Shown here: positions 1 to 7,287 of the stretch, one piece after another | Position numbering within the stretch: the first letter of the stretch is position 1 | Layout: the number at the start of each line of letters is the position of its first letter | Assembly: GCF_002091985.1 (NCBI RefSeq) | Contig: NZ_MKKX01000017.1 | Location: 434,001-498,000 of the forward strand | Direction: 5' to 3' | From: Rhodococcus sp. 1163 | GTDB lineage: Bacteria > Actinomycetota > Actinomycetes > Mycobacteriales > Mycobacteriaceae | Length of the DNA stretch: 64,000 nt | Translations under genes and position numbers: made by a program | The notes under the pieces: generated by a model | What the model was told of the DNA's origin: nothing | Databases searched by the model: none | Seen by the model: the letters and a program-made list of their open reading frames with translations, nothing else

Positions 1-1139
1 GCGATGGTCCCGCGCTCGGCGGAGTAGATCAGACCCTTCTTGATCAGTCCGTCACGAGCAGGCGACAACGATGCCGGCTTGCGCTTCAACTCCGTCGCCA
101 CCGCAGACGTCGGTACCGAGGTGTCGTCGCTGGACAGATCGGCCATAGCTCGCATGTACTCACGCTCGGCAGGGGTGGCGCGCTCGTAGCGAGACCCGAA
201 GAATCCGACGGCAAGTTCCTCCTCGGCCGTCGGGGCTGCAACCCGCACGTCCTCTGCCGTGATCGGACTCTCGGGCGCCAGATCCCATGTCGCCTTGCCG
301 TAGGCCTGAACGAAGTACGGGTATCCATCCGCCGCCTCGTAGAGCGCGTCGAGTGCCTCGGTCGTGAATTCCACGTCCTCGCGATCAGCAGGAGCGATCA
401 ACGCGAGATCGGCAGCCTTCCGCTCGAGCCGCCCGATCCGGTGGTAGCTGAACAGTCTTTCGGAGTAGCTCTTCGACGCCGACAACACAGCGGGGAGGTG
501 CGGAAGACCTGCTCCGACGATGATGAGCGGCGCCGCATCTTGACTGAGCTCATGGCAGGCCGCGCACAGCGCCGAGATGTCGGCCGGCCCCAGATCCTGC
601 ATTTCGTCGATGAATATCGAGATGCCGACGCCGACGTCACCGGCCAGCACCGACGCGTCGAGCAGCAGTTCCACCAAATCGATCTCGATGTCCCCGGAAT
701 CCGCCCGGCCGCTGAGCGCGGGAACATCGATACCGGGCTGCCAACGTTCACGCATCCCCTTGTCGGCGGAGGCACGCAAGGCGAAGGCTTTGAGTACACC
801 GAGGAATTCGTCGACCCTCTCCGGATCGCGATGCGCGGCAGCAATGCCGCGAACAGCCATGTGCAGCGCAGACGAGAGCGGTCGACGCAATTCTTGATCC
901 GGCCTTGCCTCGATCTTGCCGGTTCCCCAACCGCGTGCGACCGCGGCCGAGCGAAGATGATTGAGCAGAACGGTCTTGCCCACGCCGCGCAACCCCGTCA
1001 GGACCACACTTCGCTCCGGTTTACCGCGAGTGATCCGCTCGAGCACGACGTCGAACGCGTCGAGTTGCTTCTCGCGGCCTGCAAGTTCGGGTGGGCGCTG
1101 GCCTGCGCCCGGAGCGTAGGGATTACGCACGGGGTCCAT
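1..1139 (-). CDS. AAA-type ATP-binding protein, 3' end beyond window
   Basis: A P-loop ATPase reads leftwards from an ATG at 1139 and has no stop before position 1, so about 379 codons are visible and the C-terminus is missing. The N-terminus starts MDPVRNPYAPGAG. A Walker A motif GLRGVGKT lies at residues 49-56 and a Walker B stretch ISIFIDEMQDL at about 173-183. The C-terminal part, with KRKPASLSPARDGLIKKG, resembles a winged-helix DNA-binding region as in Orc1/Cdc6-like and STAND-type ATPases. The order P-loop, IDE(M/A)QD box, C-terminal helix-turn-helix fits a regulatory or DNA-associated AAA ATPase. No partner gene is visible and the specific role is unknown. The longer open frames on the opposite strand are codon-bias shadows. 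Confidence 0.8.
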   Translation of the reverse strand, partial: MDPVRNPYAPGAGQRPPELAGREKQLDAFDVVLERITRGKPERSVVLTGLRGVGKTVLLNHLRSAAVARGWGTGKIEARPDQELRRPLSSALHMAVRGIAAAHRDPERVDEFLGVLKAFALRASADKGMRERWQPGIDVPALSGRADSGDIEIDLVELLLDASVLAGDVGVGISIFIDEMQDLGPADISALCAACHELSQDAAPLIIVGAGLPHLPAVLSASKSYSERLFSYHRIGRLERKAADLALIAPADREDVEFTTEALDALYEAADGYPYFVQAYGKATWDLAPESPITAEDVRVAAPTAEEELAVGFFGSRYERATPAEREYMRAMADLSSDDTSVPTSAVATELKRKPASLSPARDGLIKKGLIYSAERGTI

Positions 1140-1320
1140 GGGGTCAAGATAACAACCGTCATAGCAAAGTATCGGCACATCTAGCGCGTGTCCTAGACGC
1201 CGGTATGGACGGCTAGCGACCCTCTCGGCTTGTATCGACGAGTCTTCACAATGTCCTAGATTTCGATAGACTCGACTACACGGTTGCACGAGAGCGGAAA
1301 CTGCGCCTACATTGGACTCT

Positions 1321-1362
1321 GTGGAACACCTTCTCGTAGTACGCCGCCGTAGCGGGGTCTAA
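1321..1362 (+). CDS. Putative leucine/valine leader peptide (13 aa)
   Basis: A GTG-started reading frame of 13 codons encodes MEHLLVVRRRSGV and ends with TAA. Two Leu codons and two Val codons are consecutive, as expected for a ribosome-stalling leader peptide of branched-chain amino acid control. A GGA lies close upstream of the GTG. The frame sits 71 bases before a gene encoding a LeuA-type allosteric domain, and its stop codon lies inside the loop of the first of several competing RNA stems. Leader-peptide control of leuA and ilvB genes is known in actinobacteria. That this short frame is translated is inference. Confidence 0.55.
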   Translation: MEHLLVVRRRSGV

Positions 1363-1427
1363 TTCGGACCGACCCCTCGCTGCGGGTCGTCGTGCTATCT
1401 CGGTCCTCCCTTCGCTTTCGGAGAACC
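1354..1427 (+). promoter_or_regulatory. Attenuator-like RNA with mutually exclusive stems upstream of leuA-like gene
   Basis: Four pairings can be drawn by eye. GGGGTC (1354-1359) pairs with GACCCC (1371-1376). CGACCC (1370-1375) pairs with GGGTCG (1384-1389). GGACCGA (1366-1372) pairs with TCGGTCC (1400-1406). GGTCCTCC (1402-1409) pairs with GGAGAACC (1420-1427), with one mismatch. The first three share bases with each other, and the third competes with the fourth. The fourth would bury the GGAG ribosome-binding site of the ATG at 1434. No U-tract follows, so translational rather than transcriptional attenuation is more likely. Ribosome position on the upstream Leu-Leu-Val-Val codons would choose between them. 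Confidence 0.55.
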
Positions 1428-1433
1428 ACCGAC

Positions 1434-1915
1434 ATGAATACTCTCTCTTCCACCACTTTCTCGAGCGACTGCTTCGCTGCCCGCTATGGCGCACCACTAC
1501 CGCGCGACCTTCGTGACCAGGCCGCGAACATGAGCTGGGCTGCTTTCTTGCAGCGCTTCGGCGCACGCACCGGGCCCATCAGACTGGGCAGCTGGTCGCC
1601 CAGCCCGGCCCTGGTGGACAGACGAGATTCGACGCGACCTTCGGCGTCGGGAACGCGATCCACACGACAACAGCAACGTCTCACGGCCCGATCGATGCCC
1701 TGACCTCGATGTTGTACGACGCAGGTTTCCATATCGAAATCCTGAACTTTCACCAGCAGACCGTTTCCGAGAACGGCATACATGCCGCCAAGATCGCCAC
1801 CTTCGTCCTCTGCGAATTCGACGGCCGCCGCGCGTGGTCCATGGCGATGGACGGGGACGGCACGAGCTCGTCCATCCGAGCCGTCATCGGTGCGGCCAAC
1901 ATGTTGCACGGGTAA
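1434..1915 (+). pseudogene. Stand-alone LeuA allosteric (2-isopropylmalate synthase C-terminal) domain protein, frameshifted
   Basis: Two reading frames together encode one protein. The first starts at ATG 1434 (MNTLSSTTFSSDCFAARYGA) and runs in frame to about 1600 (ending IRLGSWS). The second continues from about 1600 to the stop at 1913-1915, with FDATFGVGNAIHTTTATSHG followed by the region around LTSMLYDAGFHIEILNFHQQ. The second part is typical of the LeuA regulatory/dimer domain; no TIM-barrel catalytic part is present. The frame change lies between about 1590 and 1616, in the C-rich stretch after TGGTCGCCCAG. A one-base deletion, a two-base insertion or a sequencing error would explain it. 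Intact homologues are about 150-160 aa. GGAG at 1420-1423 is the likely ribosome-binding site. Confidence 0.7.
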
Positions 1916-1969
1916 CTCTCCGACCTTCTACTGCACTCTTGTCGACAGGCTAGATCTCGGTAGAGAGCA

Positions 1970-2470
1970 CTAGGGCATTTCGATGGTCTGCGAACGCGCT
2001 ATCTCCTCGATCGCCCGCCGGATATAGACCTCACTCGACGTCGAGGCATGCGCACCTTGTCCGTCTGCCGCACGCCGGGTGGGACTGGACAGCTCGGCAA
2101 TGATCAACAACGCATGACCTGCTCGGGGTCGCGGACGTACAGCCTCGGTGTCCGCGACCCCGAGCGCACCTGTGAGCACTTCTACGAATCCATCGACATC
2201 GAGGTCGCCGAACCATTCCGATGCCGAGCGCACTGTCCGCGCCAGCACATCCTGAACATCGTCGCCGATCAGCCCGTCGGGATGCAGTTCTTCGAGCAGC
2301 GCTCGGATGATCTCGGCATGCACCAGACCGACCTGCGCCGCGTCCTCGGACTCCACGTCGGCCACGGCGTCGCGATAGGCATCCTCCGAGCGCGCACGAG
2401 CGGCAGCAAGCGCCTCCTCGGTGGAGGTCGCGATAGCTCGGGGTGTCGCGGGCCAGTCGTTGGGCCACAT
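1970..2470 (-). CDS. Conserved hypothetical protein (166 aa)
   Basis: I do not recognise this family. The protein begins MWPNDWPATPRAIATSTEEA. It is rich in Ala, Glu and Asp, is probably all-helical and soluble, and has no signal peptide or membrane segment. The ATG at 2470 is preceded by AAAAGGAA at a suitable distance, which rules out the longer upstream reading frame. It is transcribed divergently from the epoxide-hydrolase-like gene at 2614, with a 143-base shared promoter region. No catalytic motif or helix-turn-helix is evident. Confidence 0.7.
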   Translation of the reverse strand: MWPNDWPATPRAIATSTEEALAAARARSEDAYRDAVADVESEDAAQVGLVHAEIIRALLEELHPDGLIGDDVQDVLARTVRSASEWFGDLDVDGFVEVLTGALGVADTEAVRPRPRAGHALLIIAELSSPTRRAADGQGAHASTSSEVYIRRAIEEIARSQTIEMP

Positions 2471-2613
2471 CTCGAGGGTTCCTTTTGTTGGGCGAAGAGG
2501 TTGGACAATCCTCCCACCTTGCACCGACAATCCATTTACATGTAACCGGTACTTATAGTAATCTTCGACAGAGTGTGACGCCCCAACCGAGACCGAAAAG
2601 GACGTACCACCCG

Positions 2614-3507
2614 ATGAGCGAAACCGTGACCCGCACAACCGTGGTCAACGAGGGAATGTCACTGGCGGTCTACGAGACCGGCAATCCGGACGGCGAGACC
2701 ATCGTTCTCGTCCACGGCTGGCCGGACACCCACGAGATGTGGAGTCACATCGTTCCACGACTCACCGCGCGCTTCCGCATCGTCAGCTACGACGCGCGTG
2801 GCGCAGGCGAAAGTACGGTTCCGCGTGAACGCTCGGCCTATCGACTCGCCAATCTGGCCTCGGACTTCTATGCTGTCGTCGACGCAGTCAGCCCGAACGC
2901 ACCGGTTCACGTCCTTGCGCACGACTGGGGCGCCGTCACCGTGTGGGAAGCAGCCGGCGAACCCCATGCGGAAGACCGAATCCGTTCGTACACTTCCATT
3001 TCGGGTCCGAACCTGGATCATCTCGGCAAGTGGTCGCGGTCGCGGCTGGCCACGCCGAGCTGGAATAACGTCAAGCAAGTCCTCGCCCAGACGCGCGCAT
3101 CCTGGTACACCGTCACCTTCCACATACCCGGCCTCTCCACTTTGCGAATTCGACGCCAGTTCGCCAAGGGTTGGCCTACATTCCTGCAAGAATTCTCCGG
3201 CGTCGACCCGTCACTGGTCACCGAGAACCCCACATTGTTCTCCGACGCGACCAACGGGGTGAACCTGTATCGCGCGAACCTCTTACCGCGCCTGATGAAG
3301 CCGCGGGATCGATTCATCGCCATCCCGGTGCACTTGATCGTCAACACCGAGGACCTCGCGGTGCGTCCCGATCATTACGAAGACACTGGAAAATGGGTGA
3401 AGAACTTGACTCGCAACGATATTCACGCGGGTCATTGGTCACCGATCTCTCATGCTGTCGAGATCGCCGAGCTCACCGAGAAGTACATCGATTCGCGAAA
3501 GAGCTAG
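2614..3507 (+). CDS. Alpha/beta hydrolase, epoxide-hydrolase-like
   Basis: This 297-residue alpha/beta hydrolase resembles the hydrolase half of mycobacterial EphD. The oxyanion-hole motif LVHGWPD lies at residues 32-38. The nucleophile is an aspartate in AHDWGAV (about D104), the arrangement of epoxide hydrolases and haloalkane dehalogenases rather than serine esterases. A C-terminal histidine in DIHAGHWSP (near 275) completes the triad. There is no signal peptide, so it is cytoplasmic. The ATG is preceded by AAAAGGA at 2596-2602. Its stop overlaps by four bases the convergent gene on the other strand. The natural substrate is unknown; an epoxide or halide of lipid or xenobiotic origin is plausible. 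Confidence 0.85.
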   Translation: MSETVTRTTVVNEGMSLAVYETGNPDGETIVLVHGWPDTHEMWSHIVPRLTARFRIVSYDARGAGESTVPRERSAYRLANLASDFYAVVDAVSPNAPVHVLAHDWGAVTVWEAAGEPHAEDRIRSYTSISGPNLDHLGKWSRSRLATPSWNNVKQVLAQTRASWYTVTFHIPGLSTLRIRRQFAKGWPTFLQEFSGVDPSLVTENPTLFSDATNGVNLYRANLLPRLMKPRDRFIAIPVHLIVNTEDLAVRPDHYEDTGKWVKNLTRNDIHAGHWSPISHAVEIAELTEKYIDSRKS

Positions 3508-4958
3508 TTGGTCAACTCCGCGTGCATCTGAAAGACGTTGTAGTCCGACCACGTCGAGATGTTGAAGTACAGGTCGGTGCCGGTGGACCAGGGATGCATG
3601 AACCCTCCGTACAGCTCGGGGTAGTCGGCGACGCTGACCATCGGCGCTCCGTCGGACCACGCCCCTTGCGGAGAGTCGGACTCCCGCAGCGTGATAGCCG
3701 TTTTCGCGGTGTCGAGGTAGGTCATCTGCCATCTCTGGCGTGCATCGTCGTACCGCACCGACAGTTCCGCTGCCGGGGCCGCCACGATCGTCGAGGCTGC
3801 GGTATACCCTCCGACCGGCGTCCAGTTACCCTCGCTCCAATACTGATACGCAGACTTGTTCAGCACCTGGTCCTTCGGGACGCGTGCGACGCCGACGTCG
3901 CCGAGCCGGGTGTTCGGCGTGCCGAACATGTATACGTAGTCACCCTGCGGGACCATCGACGTCACCTGAAACTTGCTGACGCCGAAGATGTTGTCCCACT
4001 GCGCGTACGGATCCTTCGTCCAGGTGGAGCCGCCGTCGTCCGAGTACGCGATCCCCCCGTAGTTGGTCCACCAGGTTCCCGGGATGCTGTTCCACGTCCT
4101 GATGGACATGTAGCTCATGTATTGGCGGTCGCCGAGCGCGAAGCCGGAGGTAGGAATCGTGGTGATCTCGACGTTGTCGAGCTTGCGACTGCTGAGCAGT
4201 TCAGCTGCGTGACAACGACTGTCCTGCACCATGCTGTCGTAGGTGACCCCGTCGGACAGATCGGTATCGGTGCTGAAAGCGAGTACATTGCTGCGCCAAT
4301 CAGGGCCCTGGCCTCCAGGGGGATGGAAGCCTTTGCCGACGCTATCGCCGAACGCCGTCGCTATCTGTCCGGGGGCGCTCTCCCACATCATGCCCAGGTC
4401 CGTTCCGTAGACCTGCCAGCGTTTGTCGGTGCGGTTGATCGATCCCGCACCAGTCTGTTTGGCAACACGGGTGACGTTGCCGATCTGCGGCGTGGGAGGT
4501 GCCGGAGTTCGGACCGCCGGTTCGACGGGAGGTGACGCCGGATCGGGAGGAGGCGGAAGCTGCACTTCGGGCCCGGGAATCGGGATCGGAATGGTGAACG
4601 GCTTGAACTCGAATCCGATCCGGGGAATGTTCAATTCGCTCGAGAGCGTTGTGGGCTCGCGAGTCTCATCGGTCAGCTCCGGGCACGGATCCACGCAGGG
4701 GTCCGCCGGCAACGGTTCCGGGTCGATGCGTGTCGGGGCCGTCGTCGGTGCTGGGTATGGCACTGGTGCGAGTTGCGGAAATGGGATCGGAATCGAGAGA
4801 TCCTCCGGGACCAGTGACCCGGTCTCGTTCGTCAGGTCGGCCGCGCACGCGCCGGGAGGGACGAGAGATTCGGCGGCAGCTGGGACGCTGTCCCCGTACA
4901 CGATCACCACGGACCCGAGAACAACAGCGGCGCTCACGACGGCCATTCGCTTCGACAT
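3504..4958 (-). CDS. Secreted DUF4185 domain protein with proline-rich linker
   Basis: The 484-residue protein starts with a Sec signal peptide (MSKRMAVVSAAVVLGSVVIV, then AAAES). Next comes a low-complexity Pro/Asp/Glu-rich linker of about 130 residues, with repeats such as IPIPIPGP and PPPPDPASPP. The C-terminal 300 residues form a DUF4185 domain, a predicted five-bladed beta-propeller related to sialidases and glycosidases. It contains Asp-box-like YSDDGGSTWT. Such proteins are exported or cell-wall-associated in Rhodococcus and Mycobacterium. ATG 4958 follows GAAGGGGA; fourteen extra upstream codons carry no signal. Enzymatic activity is unproven. Confidence 0.85.
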   Translation of the reverse strand: MSKRMAVVSAAVVLGSVVIVYGDSVPAAAESLVPPGACAADLTNETGSLVPEDLSIPIPFPQLAPVPYPAPTTAPTRIDPEPLPADPCVDPCPELTDETREPTTLSSELNIPRIGFEFKPFTIPIPIPGPEVQLPPPPDPASPPVEPAVRTPAPPTPQIGNVTRVAKQTGAGSINRTDKRWQVYGTDLGMMWESAPGQIATAFGDSVGKGFHPPGGQGPDWRSNVLAFSTDTDLSDGVTYDSMVQDSRCHAAELLSSRKLDNVEITTIPTSGFALGDRQYMSYMSIRTWNSIPGTWWTNYGGIAYSDDGGSTWTKDPYAQWDNIFGVSKFQVTSMVPQGDYVYMFGTPNTRLGDVGVARVPKDQVLNKSAYQYWSEGNWTPVGGYTAASTIVAAPAAELSVRYDDARQRWQMTYLDTAKTAITLRESDSPQGAWSDGAPMVSVADYPELYGGFMHPWSTGTDLYFNISTWSDYNVFQMHAELTN

Positions 4959-4996
4959 ACTTCCCCTTCTGCGGATGCACCACCCGTGCCAGCGCA

Positions 4997-6268
4997 TCAT
5001 GCCAGATTCTCGCGCAATGAGCGCGAAGAGTACTCCTTACGAAAGAGATCACGTGACTGGAGAATTGGCACGACTTCGTCGACGAAGTCGTCGAGACTGT
5101 CCGGATACAGCGGTGGCATCAGATTGAAGCCGTCGGCAGCTCCTCGTCGCACCCACTCCGAAATCTCGTCGGCGATCGACTCCGGCGTCCCGATCATCGT
5201 GGCGTGCCCTCCACCTGCTGCGAGTGTCCCGAGAAGTTGACGGACAGTCGGGTCATCTTTGGCGACTATCCGCAAAATCGTCTCGTATCGACCGTGCGGC
5301 CCGGTGAACTCCTCGATCGGTGGAAGAGCAGGAACCGGTGCGTCGAGCTCCCAATCGATGCAGTCCTGCTCCACGAACATCCCCAGCGTGCGCAACGACT
5401 GCTCGACGGGAAGCAGTGCATCGAGCTCGGCCTTCTTCGCACGGGCCTCGCTCATCGTCGACCCCACATACGTCACCAGACCCGGCATGATTCCGACGGT
5501 CGAGCTGTCTCGTCCGGCAGCGTCTATGCGGCGCTTGACATCCGAATAATAGGCAGCGCCGGCTTCGGCATCATGGGCAACGGCGTAGATCGCCTCCGCG
5601 TAGCGAGCCGCGAGATCACGCCCCGGTCCCGACGCGCCTGCCTGAAACAGCACCGGACGTCCCTGCGGAGACCGGGGGACCGTCAAGGGGCCGTCCACCC
5701 GAAAGTGCTTGCCTACATGATCGATGGGGTGCACCTTCGCCGGATCCGCATACATTCCCTCGCGATCCAGTACCAGCGCGTCCTGTTCCCAGCTGTCCCA
5801 TAGAGAGAGGGCGACCTTCACGAATTCTTCTGCACGCTCGTACCTTTCGGCTCGTGCTGGAATGTCCTCGAATCCATGATTGCGCGCCTCGGCGTCGAAC
5901 ATCGAGGTCACGACGTTCCAACCTGCCCGGCCGCCACTGATGTGATCGAGCGAGGCAAGCAACCGCGCAGCATGAAACGGGGTGTAGAACGTCGTGGATA
6001 TGGTGGTGACCAGGCCGATATGGGTGGTCGCTCCGGCCATCGACGTCAGCGCCGTGATCGGTTCCAGAAACCAGGTGCCCGCGCCTGCCGGATCACGAAC
6101 GGAGTGTCCGTCGGCGAAGAACACGGCATCGAACTTGCCCCGCTCGGCGGTCTGCGCGAGTTCTTGGTAGTAGGTGATATCGCCGAGGTCCTCGACCCTC
6201 GAATTCGGGTGACGCCACGCTGCACTGTGATGCCCACAGCCGTACAGGAATGCGTTGAGATGCAGCAT
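4997..6268 (-). CDS. NtaA/SnaA/DszA-family FMN-dependent monooxygenase under TPP riboswitch
   Basis: This 423-residue LLM-class flavin monooxygenase belongs to the NtaA/SnaA/DszA subgroup, two-component enzymes that take FMNH2 from a separate reductase. Family hallmarks are GKFDAVFFADGH near 43-54, the region around GRAGWNVVTS (about 112-121), and FQAGASGPGRDLAARYAEAI (about 208-227). It begins one base after the stop of the short-chain dehydrogenase upstream, so the two are translationally coupled. The pair lies behind a TPP riboswitch, which ties the enzyme to thiamine metabolism. Oxidative salvage or breakdown of a thiamine-derived pyrimidine or thiazole is the inference; the substrate is not known from sequence. 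Confidence 0.85.
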   Translation of the reverse strand: MLHLNAFLYGCGHHSAAWRHPNSRVEDLGDITYYQELAQTAERGKFDAVFFADGHSVRDPAGAGTWFLEPITALTSMAGATTHIGLVTTISTTFYTPFHAARLLASLDHISGGRAGWNVVTSMFDAEARNHGFEDIPARAERYERAEEFVKVALSLWDSWEQDALVLDREGMYADPAKVHPIDHVGKHFRVDGPLTVPRSPQGRPVLFQAGASGPGRDLAARYAEAIYAVAHDAEAGAAYYSDVKRRIDAAGRDSSTVGIMPGLVTYVGSTMSEARAKKAELDALLPVEQSLRTLGMFVEQDCIDWELDAPVPALPPIEEFTGPHGRYETILRIVAKDDPTVRQLLGTLAAGGGHATMIGTPESIADEISEWVRRGAADGFNLMPPLYPDSLDDFVDEVVPILQSRDLFRKEYSSRSLRENLA

Positions 6269-6269
6269 G

Positions 6270-7040
6270 TCAGTCCTTGACCAAGCCGCCGTCCACGACC
6301 AAATTCTGTCCGGTCACCGACCTCGACCACGGAGACGCGAAGAACAACAGGGCATCTGCGAACTCCTCGGGTGTCACCACTCGCTGCAAAGGCGTCGACG
6401 CCGCGATGAGGTCGAATACTTCCTCCGGTGTGGCTGCGCTGGCATCGGTGGTCCGCAGCAAGCCACCCGACACCATGTTCACAGTGATGCCGTCCGCACC
6501 GAGATCCGCTGCGAGAGTGCGAGTCAGAGACAACAGCGCAGCCTTCGATGCCGTGTAGTCGTGGTACGGCACCACTGGGTTCTGGAACAGATTGGTGCCC
6601 ACGTTGATGATTCGGCCGAATCCTGCTGCGCGCATCCCCTTCAGCGCTCGCTGCGTAGTCGTCAGCGCACCACGCACAGTGCCACGGAACTGCGCGTCGA
6701 ACTCGTCCCACGTGATCGAGTCGGCCTTGCTGCGCGCGTCCCCGTTGAACGAGAAGTCGGCCAACGCGTTGTTGACCACCGTCGTCACGGAGGAACCGAA
6801 GTGCGCTTCGGCTTCGGTGAACAATGCGTCCACCTGCTCGGCGTCGGTGATGTCGGCTTGAATGGCAACCCCGCCGATCTCCGACGCCAGCGCCTCCGCC
6901 GAGACTCGGCTGCTGCGATAGTTCACCACGACGCGCGCACCTTCTCGCGCGAATGCCCTGGCTACCGCGGTGCCCAGACCTCTGCCCGCTCCGGTGACGA
7001 GCACTGTCTGCTCGTCCAACTTCTTCGACTGGATGTTCAT
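6270..7040 (-). CDS. Short-chain dehydrogenase/reductase, first gene of TPP-riboswitch operon
   Basis: This 256-residue classical SDR resembles 3-oxoacyl-ACP reductases. The cofactor motif VTGAGRGLGTA lies at residues 13-23, followed by VVNNALADF (NNA.. motif). The catalytic Tyr-Lys pair is in YHDYTASKAALLS, and the C-terminus ends in DGGLVKD. The ATG at 7040 has AAAGG eight bases upstream, and that ribosome-binding site can pair with GGCC in the riboswitch expression platform. The stop is followed after one base by the ATG of the flavin monooxygenase. From memory, TPP-regulated reductases of this kind have been noted in comparative studies, but the substrate has not been settled. Confidence 0.85.
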   Translation of the reverse strand: MNIQSKKLDEQTVLVTGAGRGLGTAVARAFAREGARVVVNYRSSRVSAEALASEIGGVAIQADITDAEQVDALFTEAEAHFGSSVTTVVNNALADFSFNGDARSKADSITWDEFDAQFRGTVRGALTTTQRALKGMRAAGFGRIINVGTNLFQNPVVPYHDYTASKAALLSLTRTLAADLGADGITVNMVSGGLLRTTDASAATPEEVFDLIAASTPLQRVVTPEEFADALLFFASPWSRSVTGQNLVVDGGLVKD

Positions 7041-7099
7041 GTCAGGCCTTTCGCTCTTCCGGCCCACACCGCGCAGAGCATGCACGTATCCCAAGTGCA

Positions 7100-7170
7100 G
7101 ACATCCCTACGCTGGTGTTGACCAGATCAGGTTCGACGGGTGTGTTCTCAGCCGTTAGGCACCCCGTGTC
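7100..7170 (-). ncRNA. TPP (THI element) riboswitch aptamer
   Basis: Read on the minus strand, the segment shows the conserved TPP aptamer blocks in order: GGGGTGCC, GGCTGAGA (7146-7153 region), ACACCCG, GAACCTGATCTGG (7122-7134 region) and CCAGCGTAGGGA (ending at 7104). The outer ends GACA and TGTC close helix P1. The aptamer ends about 60 bases before the SDR start codon. In between, GGCC at about 7058 and GGCC overlapping the AAAGG ribosome-binding site could form a sequestering hairpin, which suggests translational control. No intrinsic terminator is evident. Confidence 0.93.
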
Positions 7171-7287
7171 GAAGAGGACTGTACCTCTTGCCGAATATCC
7201 GCTCGTCTAGGTTTGATCGTAGAAATACGTATAGATACCGGACAAGTCGGGTTTCAGCACGTCGGCCCATCTCATGACGCCCTGCAC

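Noticed and set aside
441..1184. Long plus-strand open frame
   Set aside because: It is antisense to an ATPase with clear Walker motifs, and its translation is Arg-rich without any family feature.
1140..1320. Gene between the ATPase and the leader peptide
   Set aside because: Only short frames without a ribosome-binding site were seen; it is treated as promoter region.
3171..4535. Very long plus-strand frame across two genes
   Set aside because: It crosses the end of the hydrolase gene and is antisense to the DUF4185 gene; composition is that of a shadow frame.
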